Shown: positions 7,520 to 16,064, numbered from the stretch's first letter. The stretch is 42,949 nucleotides of DNA from Nitrospirota bacterium (GCA_021814615.1 JAKAHZ010000014.1:1-42949), one strand, 5' to 3'. Numbers and translations: made by a program. The notes: a model not told the origin generated them from the letters alone.

Positions 7520-8644
7520 CTACTGTTTACCGGAGTGGCTCGATATTCCTTTCGTTTTTTGTTTGGCAACTATGCAACCATGCCCTCTCGCTATCAACGC
7601 AATTCTTTTCTTCAAGGGATCAAGTATGCAGATTTGATCATCTCCAATCTGCAGAACTACGCTATCTCCCTCAAGATGAGTAGCGTTTCGAGCGATCCAC
7701 GCAACATAGGGCGTTTCCATCGAAAAACGGAAATGCAACTTTAGCTTCTCGTTCTCACCGCTGATGCCCTCCGCGGGCCAAAAGCCTGTGTGATACTTCC
7801 AGTCAGTAACTCTCGCTAATGACGGAACAGATCCAAAATTAAACCACGTCCCACCAGCATCGTCCGAATTTTCTTTGCTGTGCCGCCAATCAAGCGGTGC
7901 TTGGTCTGAAAAATCCGACTTTACAATCTCGTTTCGTTCTTTTTCACGTTCACGTGCGGCCGCATGGACATACAAATCGTATTTCCCTTGCGCATCCTTC
8001 CGCGCATAAAGCCTGCTATCGCTGTTCTTTGCCGAGATCACTTTAATCACTCTCGGTGCATTCCCGAACAAATCCGATTCGATGACTTGGCTACCATCCG
8101 ATGTTAAATAGTACAAGTTATATCCGGTCGCAGGGACAATATCTCTTGGAGCGACAATCGCTAATTCCGTCATTAGGCTTCCCTCGCCTGCATTCCAATA
8201 CCATCCAAAGATAACGATGTAGCTGATGCTGTGAATCACAACAACAGCTTTTAATGCAGTCATTACCGGTCGTTGCTTTGAACGCAGAGCATACCAGATG
8301 AAAGGAAACTCTATGATTAACGTGACCGCAAAGGCTGCCACGACAAGAAGCCAAAACCATAGTCGCACATTTTCGATTGTAATATCTGGTATTCCCTTTA
8401 CTGAACCGATAATCCATACGCCACCAGTCCAAGCAGAGGCATAATTTGCAGCAACAAGCACGGTTACCGTTTGCCAACGAGGTACTTTATACATCCACGA
8501 AAGCAACAGTCCTTCAAACAATCCAATAATTGCATTGCCGATAATTAAATGAAGTATAGAAGCCCACATCAGCGGCGTGCCTGCATTTGCGTGAGCCGAT
8601 GATGGAGTAAATAGAAAAACAAGTATCAATAAGAATACGTGCAT
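7520..8644 (-). CDS. Hypothetical membrane protein, AT-rich gene
   Basis: I do not recognise this 374-residue protein. It has a signal-peptide-like start (residues 1-19), three or four further hydrophobic segments between about 25 and 165, then a soluble domain of about 200 residues rich in charged and aromatic residues. The gene is visibly richer in A and T than its neighbours and uses A/T-ending codons, which suggests recent acquisition. It is followed directly by the YceK-like gene. No catalytic motif is evident. Confidence 0.75.
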   Translation of the reverse strand: MHVFLLILVFLFTPSSAHANAGTPLMWASILHLIIGNAIIGLFEGLLLSWMYKVPRWQTVTVLVAANYASAWTGGVWIIGSVKGIPDITIENVRLWFWLLVVAAFAVTLIIEFPFIWYALRSKQRPVMTALKAVVVIHSISYIVIFGWYWNAGEGSLMTELAIVAPRDIVPATGYNLYYLTSDGSQVIESDLFGNAPRVIKVISAKNSDSRLYARKDAQGKYDLYVHAAAREREKERNEIVKSDFSDQAPLDWRHSKENSDDAGGTWFNFGSVPSLARVTDWKYHTGFWPAEGISGENEKLKLHFRFSMETPYVAWIARNATHLEGDSVVLQIGDDQICILDPLKKRIALIARGHGCIVAKQKTKGISSHSGKQ

Positions 8645-8817
8645 TTTATTTAAAGATATCGAGAATGCTGATTAGTGACCGATATTCCCGACTCTATCAG
8701 ATTTCCTTCTGCCTGTAAATCAAAAGTAGACGCGATTCCCCGGCAGATTCTTCTGTGCTGCTCGCGACAATGCCGGCACCTTCATATTGCATGCACAAAA
8801 CAATGCATTAAATTTCC

Positions 8818-8846
8818 TTGACTCTTGCTCCGACTTTCTATATATA
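8818..8846 (+). promoter_or_regulatory. Sigma70-like promoter of padR operon
   Basis: TTGACT (8818-8823), a 17-base spacer and TATATA (8841-8846). It leaves a leader of about 25 bases before the padR ATG at 8878. Confidence 0.7.
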
Positions 8847-8866
8847 CTTTTATCTATATACGAAAG
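8834..8866. promoter_or_regulatory. Candidate PadR operator overlapping the -10 box
   Basis: Imperfect inverted repeat: CTTTC then a TATATA block on the left, and a TATATA block, C and GAAAG on the right. It covers the -10 element and the start of transcription. PadR-family repressors usually bind inverted repeats in their own promoter, so autoregulation is likely. Confidence 0.5.
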
Positions 8867-8877
8867 GAATACGCTCA

Positions 8878-9423
8878 ATGTCGGTAAAGTACGCCATGCT
8901 CGGCATCCTTGCGCAGAAGGACCTGCACGGATACGAGCTCAAGAGCAGCTTCGACGAAAAAGTAGGCGAGTTCTGGAGCCTGAATTACGGCCAGATCTAC
9001 ACCACCCTCGACCGGCTGGAAAAGGAAGACCTGGTCACCTACGACCGCCAGGCACAGGACAAACGGCCGGACCGGAAGATCTACAGCATCACGCGCAAAG
9101 GCAGGAAGGAACTGGACGAGTGGCTCGCAACGCCGGTCAACCGCGTCCGGGCTCTCCGCGACGAGTTCTTCGTCAAACTCGTGTTCATGGACAAGGACGA
9201 CCCCGCTCCGGTCCTGGAACTGATCGAGAAGCAGAAAGCGCTGTATCTGAAGCAGATGAACCGCCTCACGCTCCAGAAAGTGGCGCTCAAAAAGCAGCCG
9301 AAGAAGCCCGACACGCTGACCACCGAACTCTTGATGGACGCGGGCCTGTTCCATGCCGAAGCGGACATCAAATGGCTCACTCTGTGCGAGTCGAAGATCA
9401 AGGCGGCGATGAAGAGCAAATAA
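8878..9423 (+). CDS. PadR-family transcriptional regulator
   Basis: A 181-residue regulator with an N-terminal winged helix (about residues 1-85), including LHGYELKSSF and GQIYTTLDRLEKEDLV, the standard PadR signature, and a helical C-terminal dimerisation domain (Vir_act_alpha_C-like). The start at 8878 is chosen for AAGGA upstream and for the usual position of the first helix; a longer in-frame start at 8818 would fall inside the promoter. It heads an operon-like run with an ABC exporter, which it probably represses until a hydrophobic ligand binds. Confidence 0.93.
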   Translation: MSVKYAMLGILAQKDLHGYELKSSFDEKVGEFWSLNYGQIYTTLDRLEKEDLVTYDRQAQDKRPDRKIYSITRKGRKELDEWLATPVNRVRALRDEFFVKLVFMDKDDPAPVLELIEKQKALYLKQMNRLTLQKVALKKQPKKPDTLTTELLMDAGLFHAEADIKWLTLCESKIKAAMKSK

Positions 9424-9426
9424 CGA

Positions 9427-9512
9427 TGTTGAGAGGATGCGAGGTTGCGAAGTACGAGTATTTGTCGCTCCCACAACTTCAGAGCTTCCCCTCCTCGCAA
9501 CTTCATCTTCAA
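9427..9512. repeat. Inverted heptamer-like array (GTTGCGA words)
   Basis: Begins right after the padR stop codon. The left arm carries GATGCGAGGTTGCGAAGT and the right arm, read in reverse complement, carries GAAGTTGCGAGGAG-like words, giving a long imperfect hairpin that ends just before the Shine-Dalgarno site of the ATPase gene. Confidence 0.6.
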
Positions 9513-9524
9513 ACGAGGTGACTC

Positions 9525-10214
9525 ATGATCGAACTCAAGAACGCAAGCAAGTCCTACAAGCAGGGTTCACGGGAAGTGCACGCATTGCGGAATGTGTCGC
9601 TCACCATCAGGAAAGGCGAATTTCTCTCGATCATGGGGCCGAGCGGTTCGGGCAAGAGCACGCTGTTGAACCTCGTCGGCGGGCTTGACCAGCCCTCGCA
9701 GGGCGAGATCTTCATGGACGGCAAGCCGCTCCACGGAATCTCGGACGATGAATTGACGCTCATCCGCAGGCGGCGCGTGGGATTCATTTTCCAGTTCTTC
9801 AACCTCCTGCCCATCCTGACCGCCGTGGAGAACGTGAGCCTTCCCCTCCTGCTCGAAGGCACGCCGTTCAACCAGATCCAGCCCCGGGCCGTCGAACTAT
9901 TGAACCAGATGGGCCTCGGCAACCGCGTGGAGCACCGGCCCGAGCAGCTCTCGGGCGGCGAAATGCAGCGGGTCGCCATCGCCCGGGCACTGGTGACGAA
10001 CCCCGCCGTGCTGCTTGCCGACGAGCCCACGGGCAATCTCGACTCCCACACCAGCGAGGAGATCTTCATGCTCCTCAAGACGCTCCACGATAAAGGCCAG
10101 ACCATCGTCATGGTGACCCATGACCCGCGCGCGGCTGCTTACGGCTCGCGCATCATCACGCTCAAGGACGGTTCGCTTTCGGAGGACATCGCCATCGGCG
10201 GACAGGCCGCGTAA
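9525..10214 (+). CDS. ABC transporter ATP-binding protein, LolD/MacB type
   Basis: A 229-residue ATPase of the MacB/LolD class that powers FtsX-type permeases. Walker [10 protein letters not shown] lies at 38-46, the signature LSGGE at 142-146 and Walker B LLADEPTG at 163-170, with the switch His in MVTHD. GAGGTG lies just upstream of the ATG. The partner permease starts 126 bases downstream. Together they should form a mechanotransmitting exporter of lipid, lipoprotein or hydrophobic compounds. Confidence 0.95.
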   Translation: MIELKNASKSYKQGSREVHALRNVSLTIRKGEFLSIMGPSGSGKSTLLNLVGGLDQPSQGEIFMDGKPLHGISDDELTLIRRRRVGFIFQFFNLLPILTAVENVSLPLLLEGTPFNQIQPRAVELLNQMGLGNRVEHRPEQLSGGEMQRVAIARALVTNPAVLLADEPTGNLDSHTSEEIFMLLKTLHDKGQTIVMVTHDPRAAAYGSRIITLKDGSLSEDIAIGGQAA

Positions 10215-10340
10215 TGAAAGCTGACAGACAAACAATACGTGTAACATATCTTGGAAATCATATCTCTTCAAAAGAGCAGTCATCACGTTAAGATCTTTAT
10301 CGAAGCTCCCAGGAAAGCCCTACAGTAGACGAGGTAACCC

Positions 10341-12929
10341 ATGACGCTCACCACCTTGCTTCGCCGCATCAGCCTCAAACACATCCGGCACCAGAAGATG
10401 AGAACGGCAATGGCGCTCTTCGGCGTCGCCCTGGGCGTCGCTGCCATGACCTCCATCGACATCGTGAACTCGAGCGTGATCCGGTCGCTTGAGGATTCGA
10501 TCAACCGCATCACCGGCAGGGCCGTACTCCAGATCACGGGCGCGGAGTCGGGATTCCCCGAGGAGATGCTCGAAAAGGTCCAGAAGGTGCCCGGCGTGGA
10601 ATATGCGGTGCCGGTGATCGAAACGAACGCCTCCCTGGCAACGGGCAGCGAGCGCTCCTTTGTAGTCCTCGGCGTGGACGTGCTGCAGGACAGCAACATG
10701 CGCGACTACAGCGTGACCGGCGACAGTTCCGACATCCCCGATCCCCTGCTCTTCCTCGCCAAGCCCGACTCCATCCTGCTTACCCGGGAGATGGCGCAGC
10801 GGGAAGGCATCAGCATCGATCAGAAGATCGAGGTCCAGACCGTACAGGGTCTGAAAACCTTCACGGTTCGCGGACTCCTCGAACCGGACGGTCCGGCCAA
10901 AGCACTCGGCGGCGATATCGCACTCATGGACATCTATGCGGCCCAACTGGCCTTCGGCAAGAATGCCCGCATCGACCGGATCGACGTGAGCGTGCTCCGT
11001 GGCGAGACCCTGGATTCGGTCAAGACCCGGATCCAGGCCGCCCTGCCGAGCGGGTACAATATCGACACGCCCGCCGGCAGGTCCCGCCAGATCGAGAACC
11101 TCATGGGCCGGTTCCGGAAGAGCATGGACGTGATCAGCTTCATGGCCCTCTTCGTCGGCATGTACCTGATCTACAACACCGTGTCCATCTCCGTGGTCCA
11201 GCGCAAAAAAGAGATCGGCATCCTGCGCGCCATCGGCGCAACGCGGGGTCAGATCATCGGGCTCTTCCTCGCGGAAACCGTCGCTCTTTCCCTCATTGCG
11301 TCCTTTCTGGGCGTTGCTCTCGGCTGGGTCCTCGCAAAGCTCTCGATCAACGCCGTGGCCCAGACCGTCTCGTCCATGTACGGCAGGTCTTCGGTCACGG
11401 GCCTGGACCTTTCCCTCGCGAGCGTCCTCAGGAACATCGCGACGGGCATCGTCGCCAGCCTGGCGGCCGCAGCCTTCCCCGCATACTCAAGCACCCATGT
11501 GGCACCGGTGTCGGCCATACGCTCACTTGCCTACACCTCGAACGGCACGGTGCTGCGCCGGCTTCAGAAGATTCTCGCTCTGTCCTTCATCCTCCTTGCC
11601 GGGATCATCATCGCCGTCTATAAGACCGTGGGCGTCGCCTCGCCGCTCCGGAACTCCTCAATGACCACCCTGGCAATGTTCTCCCTTACCCTGGGCGTTT
11701 CGCTCGCCGCGCCGCTCTTTCTCAAGTGGTTCATCAGGGCGTACCGCGCTGTTCTTGCCCCCCGTCTCGGCGCGGGAGGCAGGCTCGCGGGCCTGAACCT
11801 GGAAAAGAACCTTACGCGGAACGCCGTAGCGGTTGCGGCGGTCTTCTTCAGCATTTCCCTGTCCGTAAGCTCGTCGAGCATGATGAACAGCGCCCGCAGG
11901 GGCGTGATGGATTACATCGATTCCGTGGATAACAGCGATATCCTGATCACATCGGGACATCCCCTGGCGTCCGCCGGGGCTCCCACCATCCCTATGCCTC
12001 TCTCCATGCGGCAAGAGCTCGAATCCATCCCCGGCGTGCGGTCCGTGGACCCCTTCCGCAAGCTCTTCATCAACATCGACGGCAGGCGCGTGCTCCTCGA
12101 AATGATCGACGTGGTAACCTGGCCCAGGAACAACACCTGCACGATCATCGAGGGCGCGATGCAGGACATACCGCTGATCCGGGGAAAGGACGAGGTCACC
12201 GTGAACGAGAACGTCGCCATGCGCATGGGCCTCAAAAAAGGCAGCACCCTCGTCCTGCCCACGCCCTCCGGCCCCCGCCCTTTCAGGGTGGCGGCGGTCA
12301 TCGTGAGCTATGCGTCGGACTCCGGCGTCATCTTCATGGACATGCCGACCTACGAGAAATACTGGAACGATCATGTGTCCGACATGTTCTCGATATACGT
12401 GGAGAAGGGCCGTGACATCGCCGCGGTACGCACCGCGATCCAGAAGCGCTATCAGGGAACGCGGAAGATGTTTGTCCTTGCCGCGCTGGAATTCCGTCAG
12501 GAGATCAAGAAGATGCTCGACCGTTCCGTGGTCATGAACGACGCCGTGAACGTGCTCACGCTCTTGATCGCCGGCTTCGGCATCATCGTGACCCTGCTGG
12601 CCTCGGTGCTCGAACGCACGCGCGAGATCGGTATCCTGCGCTCCATCGGCATGCAGCGGCGCCAGGTGTCCGGCGTGGTGCTGATCGAATCGGCGCTCAT
12701 CGGCGCGGCGGGCGGATTGCTCGGCATTTGCGCCGGCGTGATCACGGGATGGATCAATCTGGAAGGGTTCTTCCGGATCGATTTCGGGCCGAGCATGGCC
12801 TACCACATCCACTACCCCTCGATCGCCACGGCCCTGCTGTTCGCGGTCGGGCTCTCCATCCTGGCAGGGCTTTACCCCGCGCGCCGCGCGGCGAAGACCA
12901 ACATCACGGAGGCGCTGGCGTATGAATAG
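10341..12929 (+). CDS. FtsX-like ABC transporter permease, double-length
   Basis: Inner-membrane permease of 862 residues. An N-terminal membrane anchor (about 18-38), a MacB-type periplasmic domain (about 40-245), an FtsX transmembrane domain (about 255-390), further central helices (about 405-510), a second periplasmic domain (about 520-730) and a second FtsX domain (about 735-855) are visible. The repeated KKEIGILRAIGATRGQI and TREIGILRSIGMQRRQV segments mark the two cytoplasmic coupling regions. Both halves are thus on one chain, unlike LolC and LolE. GAGGT precedes the ATG. The stop overlaps the start of the next gene by eight bases. Confidence 0.93.
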   Translation: MTLTTLLRRISLKHIRHQKMRTAMALFGVALGVAAMTSIDIVNSSVIRSLEDSINRITGRAVLQITGAESGFPEEMLEKVQKVPGVEYAVPVIETNASLATGSERSFVVLGVDVLQDSNMRDYSVTGDSSDIPDPLLFLAKPDSILLTREMAQREGISIDQKIEVQTVQGLKTFTVRGLLEPDGPAKALGGDIALMDIYAAQLAFGKNARIDRIDVSVLRGETLDSVKTRIQAALPSGYNIDTPAGRSRQIENLMGRFRKSMDVISFMALFVGMYLIYNTVSISVVQRKKEIGILRAIGATRGQIIGLFLAETVALSLIASFLGVALGWVLAKLSINAVAQTVSSMYGRSSVTGLDLSLASVLRNIATGIVASLAAAAFPAYSSTHVAPVSAIRSLAYTSNGTVLRRLQKILALSFILLAGIIIAVYKTVGVASPLRNSSMTTLAMFSLTLGVSLAAPLFLKWFIRAYRAVLAPRLGAGGRLAGLNLEKNLTRNAVAVAAVFFSISLSVSSSSMMNSARRGVMDYIDSVDNSDILITSGHPLASAGAPTIPMPLSMRQELESIPGVRSVDPFRKLFINIDGRRVLLEMIDVVTWPRNNTCTIIEGAMQDIPLIRGKDEVTVNENVAMRMGLKKGSTLVLPTPSGPRPFRVAAVIVSYASDSGVIFMDMPTYEKYWNDHVSDMFSIYVEKGRDIAAVRTAIQKRYQGTRKMFVLAALEFRQEIKKMLDRSVVMNDAVNVLTLLIAGFGIIVTLLASVLERTREIGILRSIGMQRRQVSGVVLIESALIGAAGGLLGICAGVITGWINLEGFFRIDFGPSMAYHIHYPSIATALLFAVGLSILAGLYPARRAAKTNITEALAYE

Positions 12930-13788
12930 AACATCGTACCAAGTACCAAGTACCGAGTACAAAGTAAGAGTCTCGCCTTCCCCTACTGCGACTCGTAGGG
13001 AAGCTGCGCTTCTAATCCGTTTCATACTATGTACTTTGTACTTGGTACTCAGTACTTACTCTTCTTCTTTTGCTTTTGCCATGTCCGGCCGCGAGGTATT
13101 CGAGAAGGTGCACGACGTAAGCATGAAGAGTTTGGATCATGAGATCGAGATGACCATGGTGCTCTTCGACAGGGGCGGCGGCAAGCGCACGCGCTCGCTC
13201 ACATCCTACAGCAAGAAGGCCGATCCGGAGGCGTACAAGGCGCTGGCGGTCTTCAACTCGCCGCCGGACCTCAAGAACGTCGGCTTTCTCGTGCATGCCC
13301 ATACCTTCTCGGATCGCGACCTCTGGGCCTATTTCCCCGAGTTCAAGCGCGTGCGGCGCATCGCGAACACGTCCCAGGACGATTCCTTCTTCGGATCCGA
13401 CCTTTCCTACGACGATTTCACCGGTCCGCCGAACCTCGACGATTTCAAGTTCGACATCCTGAAGGAGGAAACCGTCGACAACAAGCCCTGCTATGTCGTG
13501 GAGGTAACGCCGAAAACGCACCGCAAGTACACGAAGTACATCGCCTGGGTCGCCAAAGACCTCTGGATCCAGCTCAAGATCGAGTATTACCAGGACAAGG
13601 AGATGTATCGTACCGGTTCATTTCAGGATGTACGGAACATCGACGGAATCCCCACGCCCTTTCACAGCGAGATGACGAACAAGAAGACGAACCACCGCAC
13701 GGAACTGACGATCGACAGCATCAAGTATCACACCCGCTTCGGCGACGAGCTGTTCACGCAGCGTTCGCTGGAACGGGCGGGAAAGTAA
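12922..13788 (+). CDS. Outer membrane lipoprotein-sorting protein (LolA-like, PF17131 type)
   Basis: Periplasmic carrier of 288 residues. The mature part (from about residue 54) resembles the LolA-like family, with a DRDLWAYFPEFKRVRRI segment and a YDDFTGPPNL motif. Its ATG overlaps the permease stop and has GGAGG nine bases upstream. The first 53 residues are unusual: residues 5-16 and 35-47 are encoded by the two arms of a GTACTTG heptamer array, and the second supplies the hydrophobic core of the signal peptide, followed by an AFA cleavage site at 51-53. An internal ATG at 13081 has no ribosome site. By context it carries the exported lipid or lipoprotein across the periplasm. Confidence 0.85.
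   Translation: MNRTSYQVPSTEYKVRVSPSPTATRREAALLIRFILCTLYLVLSTYSSSFAFAMSGREVFEKVHDVSMKSLDHEIEMTMVLFDRGGGKRTRSLTSYSKKADPEAYKALAVFNSPPDLKNVGFLVHAHTFSDRDLWAYFPEFKRVRRIANTSQDDSFFGSDLSYDDFTGPPNLDDFKFDILKEETVDNKPCYVVEVTPKTHRKYTKYIAWVAKDLWIQLKIEYYQDKEMYRTGSFQDVRNIDGIPTPFHSEMTNKKTNHRTELTIDSIKYHTRFGDELFTQRSLERAGK
12936..13062. repeat. Inverted GTACCAA/TACTTGG heptamer arrays within a coding region
   Basis: The left arm (12936-12968) reads GTACCAA, GTACCAA, GTACCGA, GTACAAA. The right arm (13025-13062) contains TACTTTG, TACTTGG, TACTCAG, TACTTAC. The arms are complementary. It starts seven bases after the permease stop codon but is read through as the 5' part of the LolA-like gene. The same word forms the array at 26858-26897. 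Confidence 0.88.
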
Positions 13789-13793
13789 GATTA

Positions 13794-13849
13794 GTTCGGA
13801 GTTCGGAGTTCGGTGTTCGGAGTTGGGAATTCGTAGTTCGAGGTGCGGA
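13794..13849. repeat. GTTCGGA heptamer array, eight in-phase units
   Basis: Eight consecutive seven-base units from 13794: GTTCGGA twice, GTTCGGT, GTTCGGA, then more degenerate GTTGGGA, ATTCGTA, GTTCGAG and GTGCGGA. It starts six bases after the stop codon of the LolA-like gene and runs into the possible GTG start of the next gene. Confidence 0.9.
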
Positions 13850-15267
13850 GAATTGTGGTAGATATGTTTTCTATTCTTCCGATTGTCAAAAGCGATTGCC
13901 GTCGCCTTTTCATTACAGTTGCGGCACTGCTTTGCGCCCCATTCTTCGATTCATCCTCTCGCGCAGACACTCCTCTTTCCGCAACAGGGAGACTGGATCT
14001 GTCCGGCGTCCAGGCGCTCGAGAGCGATTCGGCGAAGGAAGACCCGGGCTTTCAGGGGCAACTCAAGGTCGATGCGAACGGTTCTTCACTGCGCTTCCAT
14101 TCCTGGCTCGAAGGCGTATGGGACGGAAGCGTTGCCCGGCCCCCGAAGGACCACCGGCTCTTCAAGGATTATGACCGGGTCTATCAGAGCAACACGCCCT
14201 ATCTGGAGTTCAAGGAACTTTATGTATCATGGTCCGCGAACAGCGCAGATCTCCGTGCAGGCATCCAGCGCTTTGCCTGGGGAAGGATCGACGAATATCC
14301 CTCCAACGACCTCCTGAATCCCTGGGACTTCAGCAAGTTCCCGGCAAAACCGCTGGAAGACCGGAAGATCGGCGTCCCTTCCCTTTCCGCATCCCTGACC
14401 CGCGGCGACTGGACCGTGGACACGGTATGGGTCCCCGTGTTCGTTCCCTATCGCCTTCCCCTGCCTCAGGAACGGTGGTCCGGCAGCCAGATCGCAGCCG
14501 CCCTGCTGCAGGTCCCCGGCGCGGACATTGAAGTGAAAGAACCCGACCTTCCTGAAAGAACGGTCCGGAACAGCACCGTCGGCATGCGCGCAAAGTATCT
14601 GGGCGCCGTGGAATGGACGCTCAATCTCTTTCATGGGTACGATCCCCGTCCGATTTTCAAAACAACAACGCTCTCGATCGTGCCTGCCGGCAATACGCTC
14701 GTGATCGATCCCGGCTATGTCCCCGATTTCCACCGGATAACGACTGTGGGCATCGACGCAGCAGCGGTCAAAGGCGACTGGAGCCTTCGTGCTGAGGCAT
14801 CCTACGGCTTCCATCGCTATTTCAATATCAGGAATGAGCTCTGGGGATATCCCGAGGCGCCGGCGCCCGGCATCTATCCGCTCAATGAGATCGAGCAGGT
14901 GCATGATTCGGTGGAATACGGGCTCGGAGCGGATTATCGCTTGTTCGAGGACGGTCAGCTGACCCTGCAGGCGCAGCAAAGCGCTGTTCTGGGCAATATC
15001 GATCTGTTGTACGAGAAACGATTCGAGACGATCCTGTGGGCCAACCTGAAGGCGGGATACATGAACCAGAAGATCGAGACGAACCTCAGCCTTGCCTGGA
15101 ACCCGGAGCATGATGACCATATGATGAAGGCGAACGCCTGGTACGTGTTCACCGATGCATGGAAGGCAGGATTGACCTATACCGCCTTCAACGGAAGCGG
15201 CCAGTCCTATTTCGGCAGGTATAGCCGGAACGACGAAGGAGAGGCGGAGATCAGGTATTCCTGGTAG
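13843..15267 (+). CDS. Outer-membrane beta-barrel protein (DUF1302-like)
   Basis: Predicted outer-membrane protein of up to 474 residues with a signal peptide ending near SSRADTPL, then alternating amphipathic strands and a terminal aromatic (IRYSW), the usual C-terminal signature of barrels. Segments such as FKELYVSWSANSADLRAGIQ and RFAWGRIDEYPSNDLLNPWD resemble DUF1302/alginate-export-type barrels, which often sit beside LolA-like carriers. The start is uncertain: GTG 13843 lies in the repeat array, and ATG 13864 is an equally good candidate. It is the last gene of the export run and ends eight bases from a convergent gene. Its cargo is unknown. Confidence 0.8.
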   Translation: MRRIVVDMFSILPIVKSDCRRLFITVAALLCAPFFDSSSRADTPLSATGRLDLSGVQALESDSAKEDPGFQGQLKVDANGSSLRFHSWLEGVWDGSVARPPKDHRLFKDYDRVYQSNTPYLEFKELYVSWSANSADLRAGIQRFAWGRIDEYPSNDLLNPWDFSKFPAKPLEDRKIGVPSLSASLTRGDWTVDTVWVPVFVPYRLPLPQERWSGSQIAAALLQVPGADIEVKEPDLPERTVRNSTVGMRAKYLGAVEWTLNLFHGYDPRPIFKTTTLSIVPAGNTLVIDPGYVPDFHRITTVGIDAAAVKGDWSLRAEASYGFHRYFNIRNELWGYPEAPAPGIYPLNEIEQVHDSVEYGLGADYRLFEDGQLTLQAQQSAVLGNIDLLYEKRFETILWANLKAGYMNQKIETNLSLAWNPEHDDHMMKANAWYVFTDAWKAGLTYTAFNGSGQSYFGRYSRNDEGEAEIRYSW

Positions 15268-15275
15268 GGAGAATC

Positions 15276-15686
15276 TCAGGACACTTCCTGTCCTGCCCTT
15301 CGTCGCCGTATCAGAAGCCAGAGCAGGAGCAACAGCAGAAGGCCGGCAGGCAGCAGCGGCAGGTCAGGCCCAACCGTCACCGCAGCGGCTGCGACCGGTC
15401 TTACTGTTGCGGGATGAGCGGCAGGCTGAGCGCTTTCAGCAATTGCCGGAGCCTCCGGGACAACGGCAGGTTCCGGCTCCTGCTTCGGTTTCTTCCCCTG
15501 ACGCTTCGCAGGCACGCGGATCGGCTTCCCGTCCTTGTCATGGAGGTGGTATTCCGCGTAATAGAGATCCCATTCCGCGCATTTTTTGAGGCACCGGTGA
15601 CCGCCGTGAAGGTCCGTTTTCCCGGGATGTGCGTATGCTGAGGGGGCGTACAGAAGCAGGGCAAGGAGAACCATGATGATCGGCAT
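15276..15686 (-). CDS. YHYH-like motif protein with C-terminal membrane anchor
   Basis: A 136-residue protein: signal peptide (about 1-19, ending SAYA), a short His/Cys segment with HGGHRCLKKC and YYAEYHLHDKDGK resembling YHYH-type domains, a Pro/Ala-rich linker, then a very hydrophobic leucine stretch and RRRR near the C-terminus. The topology resembles a sorting-tag tail (PEP-CTERM-like: hydrophobic segment then basic cluster), but I see no PEP motif. The ATG at 15686 is chosen because a promoter ends seven bases before it; a longer TTG start would lie in the -35 box. The function is unknown. Confidence 0.7.
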   Translation of the reverse strand: MPIIMVLLALLLYAPSAYAHPGKTDLHGGHRCLKKCAEWDLYYAEYHLHDKDGKPIRVPAKRQGKKPKQEPEPAVVPEAPAIAESAQPAAHPATVRPVAAAAVTVGPDLPLLPAGLLLLLLLWLLIRRRRAGQEVS

Positions 15687-15722
15687 GGCGGTGAGTCTAG
15701 CGGCAATAGCGGAGGATGTCAA
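15687..15722 (-). promoter_or_regulatory. Sigma70-like promoter, leaderless type, for YHYH-like gene
   Basis: Perfect -35 TTGACA (15722-15717), a 17-base spacer, TAGACT (15699-15694) and seven bases to the ATG at 15686. No Shine-Dalgarno site is present. Confidence 0.6.
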
Positions 15723-15776
15723 TGCTATTCTGCGTCTGCAGCAGCGTTGACCTTGCGGTTAACCCTTTGGATGCGC

Positions 15777-15791
15777 TTGGTGGAGCTGAGG
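15777..15791. repeat. Direct repeat of the tRNA-Ala 3' end (possible att scar)
   Basis: Fifteen bases (TTGGTGGAGCTGAGG) are identical to 15962-15976, which covers the CCA end and acceptor stem of tRNA-Ala. An inverted 12-base copy of the neighbouring tRNA segment lies at 15908-15919. The 170 bases between hold GC-rich hairpins and no gene. It may be a scar of integration at the tRNA 3' end. Confidence 0.5.
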
Positions 15792-15925
15792 AGGGAATCT
15801 TACGCGCTTCGTTTCCACAGGGGGGCCAGCCCCCAATGGCGGCCGATGAATCCGGCCTGTGACCCCCGAAGCCTGGGAGAGCCTCTCTCCCAGACCCTCT
15901 TGTTCGCTCCCCCTCAGCTAAATAG

Positions 15926-15955
15926 AAAAAGGCTAATCTTTCGATTAGCCTTTTT
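15926..15955 (-). terminator. Rho-independent terminator of tRNA-Ala
   Basis: A perfect 13-bp stem (AAAAAGGCTAATC and its complement) with loop TTTC. It is flanked by A and T runs and so works in both directions. It lies seven bases beyond the tRNA CCA end. Confidence 0.9.
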
Positions 15956-15962
15956 GATTTTT

Positions 15963-16038
15963 TGGTGGAGCTGAGGGGGATCGAACCCCTGACCCCAAGA
16001 CTGCCAGCCTTGTGCTCTCCCAGCTGAGCTACAGCCCC
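15963..16038 (-). tRNA. tRNA-Ala (anticodon GGC)
   Basis: A 76-base cloverleaf with genome-encoded CCA. The acceptor stem GGGGCTG pairs with CAGCTCC with one G-U, the D arm holds AGCTGGGA, the anticodon loop CTGGCAG gives GGC, and the T arm is AGGGG-TTCGATC-CCCCT. GGC reads GCC and GCU alanine codons. It has its own promoter and terminator. Confidence 0.97.
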
Positions 16039-16064
16039 ACGTTTTTCCTGCAATTGCGAGCAGT

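Noticed and set aside
12936-13062. CRISPR array
   Set aside because: The repeats are 7 bases long with no spacers, and no cas genes are in the window.
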